Assembly: GCA_024138025.1 (NCBI GenBank)
Contig: JAMXBD010000394.1
Location: forward strand, 124,001-188,000
Origin: Combretum micranthum
Taxonomy: Eukaryota > Streptophyta > Magnoliopsida > Myrtales > Combretaceae
Reading direction: 5' to 3'
Length of the DNA: 64,000 nt
The notes below the pieces were generated by a model. That model was not told the DNA's origin. It saw only the letters and a program-made list of their open reading frames with translations, and did not search any database. Each line of letters starts with the position of its first letter. Positions within the stretch are counted from its first letter, which is position 1. A program made the translations under genes and the position numbers. Positions 1 through 10,393 of this stretch are shown here, piece after piece.

Positions 1-335
1 GAATACCGAACCATTACAAAGTAGATCTATCACTTAAAGAACTTTCATGCCAAAAGCTTTATGCTCATCCATCAAAAAGTACTTTAAACAAAAGATCCTT
101 TTATAAAAATATAGTTTTTATGTTTTCAAAACTCATTAAGCATTTGATAAAGTAGATCCATCATCTTATTACTCATGATCATGTAGGCATTTAAGGTTTC
201 ATTATTATTTTGTATTTATGTGCATTAATAGTCTTTAATACTTTGTCTTTAGTCAATGACTTCCTAGTATATAGATCTATAGATAGATGAGTCCATGAAG
301 TAAAAAGAAAACTTTGCAAGAAAAAGACTTATGAA

Positions 336-706
336 AATTCGGATGACTTTGAAAACCTAGGTCAAAAACACTTTTATCAACTTCTAAACATATATTTTAT
401 AAGAGAAATGAAGCCTATGGGTAATAATAATGTTTAGTAATATTTTTCATGGGTAAATGAGTTTTTACTAAAGGAAATGTGGAAACAATAAATGAAGTCC
501 ATAGAAGTTTTGAGCTAGAAGTCATGTAGACAAAATTCGTAATAGTGTATGTAGGGTTAGAAAACACTATTTTTCTAACTTCAAAAATGATATTTTCTTA
601 AACAAATGAAGTCCTTAGGATATAGGTATAATAAATACTTAAAGTTTTAAGTACAAAATATTTTTTCCTAAAAGAATCAACTTGAAAATGGACTTTTGTA
701 AATTCG
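336..706 (+). repeat. LTR-internal degenerate repeats, about 167-198 bp spacing
   Basis: AATTCGG/AATTCGT anchors at 336, 534 and 701 start similar blocks. Each block is followed by an A-rich stretch and an 'AAATGAAG..C' motif, so the spacings are 198 and 167. LTR-K has anchors at 62046, 62248 and 62415 with spacings of 202 and 167, which shows the arrangement is a property of the family. Confidence 0.65.
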
Positions 707-1345
707 GATTTTGGAAACCCCATAGTAAAAGACCCACTTAAAAGCTTATAAATGTGGATTTTATTAAAGAAATAAGGCCTTAGGATATAACTAATATGAG
801 GTCAAATTTCTTTAAACTAAGTAGATTTTTTCTAAAGAAAATCCTTGTAATATGTAGGTGTGGTCAAGTATAATGAATCCACTTACTAAACATTGGTATA
901 AAATGGTTTCTAAGAAAAGTTTATTTTCAAATTCTTTAAATATAAAAGTTATAAGAACATAGACTCATTAAAGTTCACATCATGACATTCATGATAGGGA
1001 AAATCATTACCATTGCATTTAGTATCATTTTATACTTAGGAATCTCAATGCATTCATGAAAACCGCATTTTTGGAATTGATAAACCCGCTGTACAGATCT
1101 GATCCCTCAATTCCGAGGCTTTAGATATTTTCAAAACTTGATTTAAATTTCATATTTAGAAAGCTCTTCCGAATTAGATAGAAATCGGTATAAAATTTGC
1201 GAAATTCCGACTTAAAACGACCAAGTTATGGCCATTTTAAAACGGAACTTTGAAAATGACGCGATTTCGGTTTCACTAAGTTTTCTTAGAGTTTTAGTGT
1301 CTTAAGTTGGTAGAATACTTATTAGGGTATTTCTTATATGAATAG

Positions 1346-1414
1346 GTGAACCCGTGGACGGTGACTATTTGCCTCGGACTATTATTACTAGAAGAACGGA
1401 GTACCAATGGCGGA
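1346..1414 (+). other. LTR micro-exon, copy F
   Basis: The acceptor 'GAATAG' ends at 1345. The exon starts GTGAA, reaches a degraded short-ORF end, and has 'ACCAATGG' with ATG at 1407-1409. A donor GTGGAG begins at 1415, which is 8 nt after the start of the ATG codon (ATG-GCG-GA). It is the same arrangement as in the other Tekay-type LTRs here. Confidence 0.6.
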
Positions 1415-1712
1415 GTGGAGTTTTTCTTCCCGATTCATTTATTGTATGTGCTTGTAAAGTAGTGCACTAGAATGTAGGTCGATTGAATGGAATGAATGAT
1501 GGGGATTAATGGGAAATTTTTTGATTGATGATGATGTGAGAACATAAATTAAGAATATCGAAACCGGGTGATAAACTTTGATTGTATAGTTAGCTATGAT
1601 GGATTGTCTAATAAATTGATTGATCGCCTAAGTAAATTGGTTTAATCAACTACTTGGACTAATGCTAAATTGACATGTGCAATCACAAGGGATGGAGCAT
1701 TGGCATTTGTAG

Positions 1713-1815
1713 GTTAGTCGTGAACCATAAACGACATCGAATATCGTAGGTTAGTCGTGAACCATAAACGACATCGAATGATCGGTTAGCCTGAACCATA
1801 AACGGGATATTGTTA
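1713..1815 (+). repeat. Minisatellite, three units of 35-37 bp in LTR-F
   Basis: Units start at 1713, 1750 and 1785, each containing a CGTGAACCATAAACG-like core. LTR-K has an equivalent array at the same LTR position (63450-63570) with a different, about 31-bp unit. Confidence 0.8.
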
Positions 1816-2403
1816 GTACCGCAGTAGTCGTTAATTCTGCTAACCCGGGATGGAGGGCGCAATTCCATCCACATATGATTTCCGGTTAGTCATATTATGT
1901 TGAACTCATGTGTTTGATGTACACTTGCTTGATTAATAACTTGATTGAATTGTTGGACATAATGTTATTGTGGAGATTACACTCACTAAGCTAGTTAGCT
2001 TACGTCCCTATAGTCCATTCCTTTTGCAGCTTACCCACTTGTGGCTTAGACGACGTGACTCTTCTGAACAGGTACCGAAGCTAGGAGTTTTCCCTAGAAG
2101 TTGTAATTTCTGTATTAGACTTCCATAGAAAACTTCTAAGACTTGGATGACTGTAATAAACCGTTAATATTCTTTTGCGGGGGAATGCCCCTTAGAATTT
2201 GTAATATTTATTTATGTTTCATGAATTATATCCTACTGCCTATGCATGCCAAATTAAGCTTTTATCTCCATTCGACTCGTACTCATTGTTGTAAAGGTAC
2301 GCCTTATATCTATATGAGACTCTCGAAAGACTAAGGTGGTAATTCGGGAATCTTATATGCATGTTGCGGACTGTTCGCTTAGGGTACCTTATGGGGCGTG
2401 ACA

Positions 2404-2609
2404 TATACTCATATCTTTCTATTTAAATCTATTTGTATATTAGGTTTCGGTTTTAAAGAAATTCTTTATTCAATTCTAAATTCTTTATCTAACCAAATTC
2501 TAGGTATTAATCTATTCTTAGACTTTAATTAGAAATCTAGACTTATTATCTAGTTCATACAATCTATTATACAATCGTATACTAACGTGAAACATTCCCA
2601 GGGTTCACA
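2404..2609 (-). mobile_element. 5' tip of a reverse A-family LTR
   Basis: Read on the minus strand this starts TGTGAACCCTGGG at 2609 and follows the first about 200 bp of the element A LTR (compare 3887-4150), including the blocks equivalent to 'CTAGCTAATA' and 'GAATAGATCAATG'. It is cut on the left by LTR-F. The junction at 2609/2610 is the true LTR terminus, so this is the edge of an element that inserted into LTR-E. No TSD can be checked because the other end is outside the window. Confidence 0.75.
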
Positions 2610-3044
2610 CTTAGGGCATTCCCCCAATCAAAATCCAGTGATTTGTAATACAACTTAAATCTTCCATACATAAAACTCTATAGCCAAAGGATTTTAAGGA
2701 CTTCCTTTCTAAAGCTTTTGATTGAATTTCCCTAAAAAGCTTTCCAAAAGCGTGGTCCAACCTGGATAAAGGGAGATGTCGGGTAGATTAAAAGGTGTTT
2801 CTGTGACAACAAAATCTGTTGGAGTGTAAGCTTAGCTACTTAGTGAGAATATTCTTAGGTTATCATAGTCAAATCAAGATATCAAACAAGTTATAATTAG
2901 ACAAGCATATGTGATGCATCAAACACGTGAGCAAGTAAGACATATGGTTTTCTGAGAATTATATGTTGAATGAATTATGCCCTTCATTCGAGATTAGGTA
3001 TACCGGCCAATGACAACCAAAACTTTTTTTAAAATAAAACTTTT

Positions 3045-3150
3045 ATAGATTATACCGGCTACTATTCATCAACACAAAAACATATAGATTATACCGGCAA
3101 CTACTCACCAACACAAAACATGTAGGTTATACCAGGTACTACTTGCTAAC
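3045..3150 (-). repeat. Minisatellite in LTR-E
   Basis: Three imperfect units of about 40 bp carry ATAGATTATACCGGC-like cores. They lie at the LTR position where the other LTR subfamilies carry arrays of unrelated sequence. Confidence 0.7.
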
Positions 3151-3497
3151 ACGTAGATGCAACCAGTTATACCAACCAACACTATTATACCCTTGTTCCA
3201 CCAAGTGTATAATAGCGAATGCAATGTGACTCATTATATGATATGCATGAATCAATTTATTAAATTCTTTCATGTAATTAAAATAGCTTAGAGGCGATCA
3301 TAGAATTTACAGACACATCAACATGGCAATATATATCAACTTGTAATTAACAATAATTTATGCCTCGATACTCTTAACACAATTTCAACAGAATTATAAG
3401 GCACATGCACTTTCCATTTTCAATCTTGTCCTACTTCTAGTGCTTCTAGTGCTACAAGCACAAGCATGAGTACAAAAACTTAAGGAAGTAAACTCAC

Positions 3498-3567
3498 TTA
3501 GCCATGGTGCAGAAAAACTCCTAATTAAAGTAATTCTCAAGATATATAATTTCTCCTTCCTTGTCAC
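3498..3567 (-). other. LTR micro-exon, copy E (reverse)
   Basis: On the minus strand the exon starts GTGACAAGG and carries the short-ORF end E-N-Y-F-N-stop, with one indel upstream. It then has 'CACCATGGC' with ATG at 3505-3503, and a GTGAGT donor (3497-3492) after ATG-GCT-AA. The acceptor AG has decayed to AC. Confidence 0.6.
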
Positions 3568-5026
3568 GTAGATAAAGAAATACCCAAAATGAGTATTTCG
3601 TCCAAGATTTACTTAAACTTTCTATTCTATTTGAAATTCGCGGTAAAAATTCAGATTACGAAATTCTGATTTAAAATGGTCATAATTTGCTCATTTTAAC
3701 TCGGAATTTCATGTATTATATGTCGTTTTCTACCTACTCGAAAAGATCTATCTATTTATAATTATTTTTGTCATAAAAGGTCATTTAGGTTGCAAAAAGA
3801 TGTGTTATAGGATCATCGCGAAAATCTCATCCCTTAAAACACAAATTTTCCCAACTTTTTATCATCCAAAGATCCTTTAGGAAATATGTAAACCCCGAAA
3901 AATTTCCACATTAATACACGACTCTAAAGTAGAATGTATGAACTAGCTAATAAACTTAGATTCCAATAAAAACCTAAGAATAGATCAATGCATTGAATTT
4001 GACTAGATAAGGATTTAGAAATCAAATAAAGAACTTCTTTAACCTTAATTGATACCAAAAACGATTTCGTATCTTGAACGGATAATTCAAAATATGATTA
4101 AAAGAAATCTAAATTTCAAACCCGAAACTTGTTATACAAATAGATTAAATAGAAAAATATAAATATAAAGATTAAATGACTCCTTTTGAACTCAACAATG
4201 ATTTGAGATTAGAACAATGAATAGTAATGAGCCTATGCATGGATTTAAACCCTAAATTCAAGATTCCTAAATAGTATTAAATGCTACTAATAAGATTTCA
4301 TAATAGGTACCAACATATAAAGATAAATAGATAATCTAGCTTCTATATCAAGTGCGATATTAAGTAGTTAATCAACTACGCTTATAGACAGGAAACGATA
4401 ACCTAAACATAAATTGTTAGGATTATAAATACATAACAAAAATATAAACTGATGTATAACTCAAGATCTAAACTTCAAATAAATAATAGAATCACACCAT
4501 TGTTCTAATTAGGGTTTTCTTAAGCTATTGGATCCTAAAACAAAAATTGACCTAATGAGCTTAGGAAATCTTAATCGCAGGAGATAAAATTCTACAAATA
4601 ATTAATCACGTAAATTTAAAACTTAAAGTTGTATTGTTTGATAACCTAAGTATTTTGTAGAATTCCATAAAATATTTTTGTACAAAAACTCTCAAATATT
4701 AACTAATTTGTACACGTATAACTTGTTAAACTATCCTAATACTAAGTTAATAAACTAACTAATATTAATATATAATTATTATTGTGGTTGTTTTTGGTTG
4801 CAAGTTGCTCATCGGATGGCTTAGAGGACATAGAAAAATGAGAACCAAATTTGCTCAAATCATGCAAAACAAGTCAACAAAATCAGCTCCTTAAGCAAAT
4901 CACATCTTGCCAAATCAATTCCTCATTTATGATAATGAAAACAAGTGACAAAACAGTGCTCAATTTAGAGGAAATTCGGATCAAACAGCAAAGGAAATGC
5001 AACCGCAAGCTCCTTCTTCTTCCTTC

Positions 5027-5045
5027 TATATATATATATATATAT
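5027..5045 (+). promoter_or_regulatory. (TA)n TATA region of the A 5' LTR
   Basis: A 19-nt TA run follows a TC-rich stretch and precedes 'CTTAAGTCTC'. The equivalent run is 11 nt in the 3' LTR (18441-18451) and 29 nt in the nested solo LTR (13912-13940). It is therefore a length-variable microsatellite at the probable core promoter. No transcription start can be proved from sequence. Confidence 0.5.
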
Positions 5046-5312
5046 CTTAAGTCTCTTAATGAACAAACAAACAATCACAACTTTTCTCGAAATTTCCAGA
5101 TTAAAACTACTCCTAATCAATAGCCAAAACAACCTAAAAACAGAAATCAAACCGCTCAAATCATCCTAGTTCAAATAAGAAGAAAAACTAGTACGAAAAA
5201 CGCTTGAAACAAGCTCAACGTAAGTTGATGTAATTCAAATGGTTTTCTTTTAAAACTAAGGATTGGAACTGACTTTTGATAATCATAGGAACATAATCAA
5301 CACAAAAACAAG

Positions 5313-5343
5313 CTTTGAATTCCATCGGATTGGCTCAACCAAG
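5313..5343 (+). other. Predicted leader exon 2 (31 nt), A 5' LTR
   Basis: Acceptor AG is at 5311-5312 and donor GTAAAA starts at 5344. An upstream exon 1 would end at 5219 before a GTAAGT donor. The homologous exons in the solo LTR (14213-14243) and the 3' LTR (18721-18751) are also exactly 31 nt between AG and GTAA. In this copy the second codon is TGA; the other two copies have CGA or CGG. Confidence 0.5.
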
Positions 5344-5540
5344 GTAAAATTCGAAAACCCTAGTTGTACTTTACTAGAATCGAAATTTAAGAAAATATAC
5401 TTGTAGAAGCGTTAGGAGTTGTTGTATGTATATATACAGGATATAAAAACATTTAGGAATGATTTAAGAATGTTTTTGACGTAGAAAATTTAAGAAATAT
5501 GAATTGGTTCATCAGGGAAGATGATGAACAGTGCTAATAC

Positions 5541-5803
5541 TGCCATAATCCAGCAGTGTAAACGTCCAATGCCGACGGCTTACAAGGGTGGGCCGGTGGT
5601 ATAGAGGCGGCTTACACTGAAACAGAAGTCACGCAAAAATTATTTTCACGTTACATGAACAAACGCCAGCTATCTGGGATTCTACGCGATGGCATAGAGT
5701 TCGGCGTAAGTGGAAAGCCGACGGCTTTCAAGCTGGTGCAAACGATATGAAATAATATGCAAATCAAAAGAACGCCGACACCTGGGTTTAAACACCGGCA
5801 TAG
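5541..5803 (+). repeat. GC palindrome cluster, A 5' LTR
   Basis: This is an island of GC-rich words in AT-rich DNA: repeated GCCGACGGC, GGCGTA, CAGTGTAAACG and CGGCTTACACTG. It includes a perfect 17-nt palindrome at 5713-5729 (8-bp arms, 1-nt centre). Comparable clusters occur in the solo LTR, the 3' LTR and the unrelated Athila-type LTRs. Confidence 0.85.
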
Positions 5804-6322
5804 GTACAAACCTGTTTTCCTTTTTATATAATCTGTATTTCGCGAATGAATAATTATATAATAATTATAATTATATTATATATGTTTATATGTCAAAATA
5901 GAAGTTACTAAATAGAAAAATGAATACAAATATTTAGAATATTTTGGTTAAGATTTGATAATTCTTAAAATCCTAAAATTAGAGAGAAATATTAAGTATT
6001 AATAAAAAATTATAAAAAATGAAATATTTGTTCTAAATAGATAAAATAGATAAGAATGGAAATTGAAATAAGCTAAAGTTACTATTAATGAGACTTCTAA
6101 ATATGACAAAATAATTATATGAAATAAATTGGGAGAAACACGATGACACTAAGTAATAATAAACAAATATGATTTACTATACTGAGTCAGGTATAGAATA
6201 ACACAAAATTAGTATTAATCATTACAAAGCTTGATAAATATCAATTTAGAACACTAGACAGGTATAGAAATTTAGCTATATAATATATATTATATTGATG
6301 AATACTTTATTCATCTCAATAG

Positions 6323-6383
6323 GTGACTTTGATACCCTAGAAGATCTTCCGGCAGATTATTACGATTAAGTCACCATGAGCAG
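6323..6383 (+). other. LTR micro-exon supplying an ATG, A 5' LTR
   Basis: The acceptor 'CTCAATAG' ends at 6322. The exon carries a short-ORF end G-D-F-D-T-L-E-D-L-P-A-D-Y-Y-D, then TAA at 6367-6369, then ATG at 6376-6378 in 'CACCATGAG'. Donor GTGAGT starts at 6384, after ATG-AGC-AG. A predicted intron from 6384 to 7742 ends in 'GATATTTAG', with a CTAAT branch-like site near 7702. Joining AG to T makes AGT and then reads in frame into the ATG at 7744, the ORF before gag. Splicing is inferred, not observed. Confidence 0.6.
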
Positions 6384-7511
6384 GTGAGTAATTCAGTCAT
6401 ATTATACTTTGTGCTTGTAAATAGCTGAATATGTAATATAAAGAAAATCAAATGAATGTTTTGTTGGAAATGTGTTGTGATCTATCTGTATGATTGTTAA
6501 TCTACCATTACAAAAGTGATAATATAATGAATTGATGTTGTGAAGTAATGATGATGATTGTGTGTAATGTATGATCACCATGAAAATGAATAAGAACTAT
6601 TGACTTAATAAAATAATCTTGTCATGCATTGCACATACTGCATTATTGCATATATAAATGGATGACAGCTTGCCACGTATTAATATTTCGGTTCTCTGTT
6701 AACGCTTGCTTTTTTTAAAAGTGTTAATTCTTCCAAGGTTTTCTTTGTTCCTTTGGTTCTACGGGAACTAAGTGGTAATGAAGAACGCCGCCCGTAGTAT
6801 CACTTTGATGATTAATACTTAGAGAGTTTCTAAGGATGGATACAGGAAATGGTCAGTTAAAACTATTATATTTAAAGTGATAACCCTAAAATGAGAAATC
6901 GTTGATTTTCCTGTAAACTTAGTCTCACCTGGGCAGGTGGGTCATAAGGTAAATGTTCTTCAACCCTAAAAGAGGGCATGAATCTTTTTCCCTGTTTGGA
7001 TTCTAGATCATCCAAGCTTGTATCTGAGTATATGATTGAGTGATTGCATTATATATGATTTGTTAATAACTTGTTTGTTTATGTAATATGTCTGGTTATT
7101 CACTGAGCTGTGGTTTCACTCATACTCCAACAGTCTTTTCAAGTTTACACTTTGACCCTGGTTAGTCACTTCCAGGAACATGGCTCCAGTAAGAACTTAG
7201 GAGCTGGAAGTCTATGGTTCTACTTAGGATTAATGGTTATGTTTTTCTAGAATAGATTAGCTAGTTTTATTTTGACAACTATGAATTACAAGAAGACTAC
7301 TTGATTTGTAATAGTTATGTGACACTTTATGATTAAGATAGCGGTTATTTACCAATTTATTTCTTATATGTATTTATCATTTCTTATCGAAGCAACTAAA
7401 AGATCTATTGTTTTGAAAACCTGTCACTCTCTAAAGGTAATCTAGTGATAGTATTCAAGTGTGACTTGTCTACTTCTACTAGGGTACCCTCGGGGCGTGA
7501 CAGATTTAAGT

Positions 7512-7527
7512 TGGTATCACAGCATGG
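7512..7527 (+). other. Primer-binding site, iMet tRNA type
   Basis: TGGTATCACAGCATGG lies 9 nt after the 5' LTR end. It matches the plant initiator-Met PBS TGGTATCAGAGCATGG with one change. Element C carries the perfect version. Confidence 0.9.
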
Positions 7528-7743
7528 TTGCTAGTATAAGAAAGATAAATATGTGAAAAAATTTCATTAGTAAATGTAGTAAGTTTAGATCTACTTAGCA
7601 CCCTCTAATAATAGTTGGGTAGTTATGGGTTGAGTTATATTACACAATTAGGAATAAAATATGTGTGATTATTATTAATCATGCAAATTTTGTTATGTCT
7701 AAACTAATCCTGTACATGCCATATTAGATAGGAGATATTTAGT

Positions 7744-8577
7744 ATGCATGAAGAGGAGACCCTGATAGATTACAGACGCAAATTGCGAGGCCTGGTAGAG
7801 GATTTGTATTTATGTGGGATTACCAAAACCTTAGAGGAGATTCTCTGCACCTGGAAAAGAGGATTACAGCCTTTATTTAAAGGATGGTTATTTCTAATGG
7901 AGAGGGCTTTTCTAGATAATGGATCAGCTATAGAAACATTTTATAGATTTGAGAGGTTGGTAGTTCAGAAGGGAGGTGGTCTGGAGATTGATAACATAGA
8001 ATTCATAGTCTCACCTAGATTTATGAGACCAGATCCTCCTAATTTTAGAGTTTGGGTATCTATTAGAGGAAAGGCAGTTTATGCTCATGATGTTCAACAT
8101 GATCATACTCGAGTGAGAGACGATACAGCTTATGATGATGACCAGATGCTTGCGCAGGTGAGCAGATGCAACCATTCCAGACGTATCTTGATGAGGAAAC
8201 CTCCTATTATACTTGAGATAACAGGTGAGTTCCAGTATCCCCCTTCTATGCAGGATAGAGTAGTACAGGAATCGGTTCATACTACAGTTCATAAAAGAAG
8301 TATAACAATGGAGTTGTTGGATAAAAAAAGAAAGAGTCGAAGGATTGAGGCAGAAAAGTATGTCTCCAATTATAATTATGCCAGATGGATTGGGACTGCA
8401 CATGAAGGGTGGATTGAGAGAGATGTACCACCTAGATCTGAGATTGAGCTGAGGCCTGCACCTAGAGGTATTCAGGTGATGGATACATATTTGACTTTGG
8501 CACCCCCAGGAGATAAAGACACAAGGATTGATATTAGCGACAGTAGTTTGAGAGAGAGGACGATTACCCCCAGTTAG
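7744..8577 (+). CDS. ORF upstream of gag in element A (277 aa), function unknown
   Basis: This uninterrupted 277-residue ORF lies between the PBS and gag. It has no similarity I recognise to gag or pol. Visible features are a charged N-terminus, 'CTWKRG' near residue 35, 'FYRFERL' near 67, 'NFRVWV...GKAVYAHD' at about 100-116, and a basic 'KKRKSRR' near 195. Element C has a diverged counterpart on its minus strand (50849-50179) with 'QIWKKG', 'AVERI', 'DFRTWTKIGPMFVYAHDD' and a matching C-terminal region. It remains open while the downstream pol is full of breaks. Its first ATG may be preceded by M-S-S from the spliced LTR micro-exon. A possible role is as a gag leader or accessory domain, but this is unproven. 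Confidence 0.7.
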   Translation: MHEEETLIDYRRKLRGLVEDLYLCGITKTLEEILCTWKRGLQPLFKGWLFLMERAFLDNGSAIETFYRFERLVVQKGGGLEIDNIEFIVSPRFMRPDPPNFRVWVSIRGKAVYAHDVQHDHTRVRDDTAYDDDQMLAQVSRCNHSRRILMRKPPIILEITGEFQYPPSMQDRVVQESVHTTVHKRSITMELLDKKRKSRRIEAEKYVSNYNYARWIGTAHEGWIERDVPPRSEIELRPAPRGIQVMDTYLTLAPPGDKDTRIDISDSSLRERTITPS

Positions 8578-8931
8578 GATCTCAGGAGAAGGGCAAGGGT
8601 CGCCTTTATCATAGTCCTTGAGTTCAATCTAGTATTATATGATGAGATGTATGTATTATTATTAATGATGACATGATAGGTGATATCGATAGATTTCTGA
8701 TGATATACATATGATATGTAAGCGATGCATATGTATCTTTTGATGACTATAGTAGTAAAAACTAGGTATAGTGTTAGTGCCATTTTTGATATGTACATAA
8801 TGCACTAACCATGAGAAGCTTATGTGTATTTTGGTTATGTATATATATGTGTGACATGTATATATATATATATATATATGAATGACTTTGATGTCTTTTA
8901 GTAAAGATGAATTATGATCTAATTAATTAAC
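8578..8931 (+). other. Noncoding spacer between ORF1 and gag, element A
   Basis: This AT-rich stretch holds a (TA)n run at 8861-8880 and no ORF of note. Element C also has a noncoding gap between its two ORFs (about 50178-49511, minus strand). A second intron is possible because 'GTTAATAG' precedes the arginine-rich gag start, but I see no decisive donor. Confidence 0.5.
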
Positions 8932-10313
8932 ATGTTTAATGTTAATAGAATACGAAGAGGGAGGAATAGAAGTAGAAACGCAAAGATTTCTGGAAATCCC
9001 CAATAAATGCTCCTGCATCATCCAAAAACGATTAAAGGATGTTTTACAAAGTCTCCACAACAAAATGTATTGATTTGCAAGCTTTACAAAATATTCAAGC
9101 AACAAATATAGTACCACCTGCTGAGGCACCAGCAATGCTCCATTAACCCAGAGAAATGAAAGGCATACTACACCGGTTCAAATTTCAGGAAAATGGACCA
9201 GTGAATCTTGATGAATCTGTTGCAGAGGTGTAAGGACCGCTCGATATGAACAAGAATTGCGCCACCATTACCTTTACGTCCTCAGAGGAACTTGTTGCCA
9301 GAATCTTTAAATGCAACCGATACTTTGAAGGACTACGGGAAAGCCAGAAGAAGCTAAGGATGGCTAGCTCAATTGAACGATTCCTTGATTTTTCCATGTA
9401 CCTGAAGCTCTGAGAGTATCAGATGGAACTTATTTACTAAGATTGAGAGCAAGAATATGGTGGAACTCAAAACAAAGAATTTGCACAACGGTTATTGGGA
9501 AGTATTCAGACTAATTTTTGAAGGAATATTTCTAGGCAGTCTAAAAGAAAAATATAGCATTGACTTGATGAATTTGACACAAAGAAATAAGACCATTGAT
9601 GAGTACATGAGTTTAATCGGTTGTTATAGTTTTGCTCCAGATGCTTATCGGGACAGTGATGAGCTAAAGAGACAGACTTTCATGGCTGGATTAGAACCTC
9701 ATTTTCAGAGAAGACTTGCTGAATTTGAAGTCGATAACTTTGCAGCTATGATAGAAAAAGCTCGAATCATTGAACGAGCAAGGAGGTATGAAATTGAGGT
9801 ATAAGAAGAAAGGACCATTTTCGGGAAGAGAATGTATGATGGTTCTATGGCAAGTTCTGTGCCTAAGAAGGTTAAATTCTTCAAACCTTTCATGTGAACA
9901 AAGGAGGAGTAATTGGGAAGAATAATGTTACATGCTGGAAATGTAAGGGTTTTCATTATCCAAGGGAGTGTCCACAATTGCAACACAAATGTTACTATTG
10001 TGGAGAAAGTGGGCACATGGCAAATAATTGTCCAAAAAGAAAAATTACAACTTGTTATGTATGTAACAAAGTTGGGCATATATCAACCAACTGTCCACAG
10101 AAAGTGAGTACAGTAGCTGGATCTTCACAGCCTAGAGGAATGATTGGAGTCGCAGGATCGAAAAATGGAAACGCCAATAAAGCTAGTACGACGGCCAGAG
10201 TCTTTGCTATGTATGGAAATCCTGTTGAGAATGTGGAGATGGAGGAGGAAGATGAAGAAAATATTTGGGAAGAAGTTGACCCTGAAGAATATGGACTCAT
10301 TGCAGGTATGTAG
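8932..10313 (+). pseudogene. gag: gag (capsid and nucleocapsid), element A, frameshifted
   Basis: Gag forms the virus-like particle and packages element RNA. The start is placed at ATG 8932, which opens an arginine-rich N-terminus (R-R-G-R-N-R-S-R-N) like other Tekay gags. The frame then stops at 9004-9006. The retrotransposon gag domain is recognisable at about 9180-9804 (F-E-G...P-E-E-A-K..W, then Y-S-I-D-L-M and F-A-P-D-A-Y). The nucleocapsid at 9894-10313 has three zinc knuckles: CWKCKGFHYPREC (CX2CX3HX4C), CYYCGESGHMANNC and CYVCNKVGHISTNC (both CX2CX4HX4C). It ends in an acidic tail. Several frameshifts and stops separate the parts, so no single gag product is possible. Confidence 0.85.
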
Positions 10314-10393
10314 TTACATATTTGTTTATTTAAAGTTATTAGACACAATCACAAGTAAATGAGCAATAGAAGTCCTTATGAATTGAAAATAAC

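Larger units (their letters stand above)
1..2403 (+). mobile_element. LTR-F, 3' portion of a forward Ty3/gypsy-type LTR
   Basis: The segment ends in GGGGCGTGACA at 2393-2403, the terminus shared by the other long LTRs in this window. It matches LTR-K (61400-64000) along its length: both have the AATTCGG repeats, a 'GATCTGATCCC'-like block near 1100, the micro-exon near 1346, a 35-37 bp minisatellite near 1713, and 'GGGGGAATGCCCC' near 2180. Its start lies left of the window. Flanking reverse A-family LTR sequence begins directly at 2404, so it is probably an insertion in that LTR. No real protein is encoded; the small ORFs here are fortuitous. Confidence 0.8.
2610..3886 (-). mobile_element. 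LTR-E (reverse), left part
   Basis: This is the reverse complement of the U5 half of a C/G/I-type LTR. Shared marks are a minisatellite near 3045, the 'GCAATGTGACTCA' block near 3224, the micro-exon (3498-3567) and 'CTCATTTTAACTCGGAATTTC' near 3691. It is interrupted at 3886 by element A (TSD AAATA) and resumes at 22724. Its outer terminus was lost to the insertion at 2609. Confidence 0.75.
3887..7502 (+). repeat. Element A 5' LTR (3616 bp)
   Basis: It runs from TGTAAACCCCG to CGGGGCGTGACA. The 3' LTR net of its insertion is 3636 bp and clearly homologous. The two copies differ by scattered substitutions, about 8 in the first 65 bp and fewer later. It contains a (TA)n TATA region, a GC palindrome cluster and three predicted leader exons. 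An ORF of about 90 aa upstream of the TATA recurs in the 3' LTR only because the LTRs are duplicates. Confidence 0.93.

Noticed and set aside
3045..3150. Possible CRISPR-like repeat-spacer pattern
   Set aside because: Repeats are directly adjacent imperfect minisatellite units without unique spacers, in a plant LTR.
4851..5123. ORF of about 90 aa that recurs at 18265-18531
   Set aside because: Both are the same position in the two LTRs of element A. The match is due to LTR duplication, the reading runs through the (TA)n tract, and the solo LTR does not keep it.
8011..8403. 130-aa ORF on the minus strand
   Set aside because: It is the antisense shadow of the ORF before gag, which has the conserved motifs.
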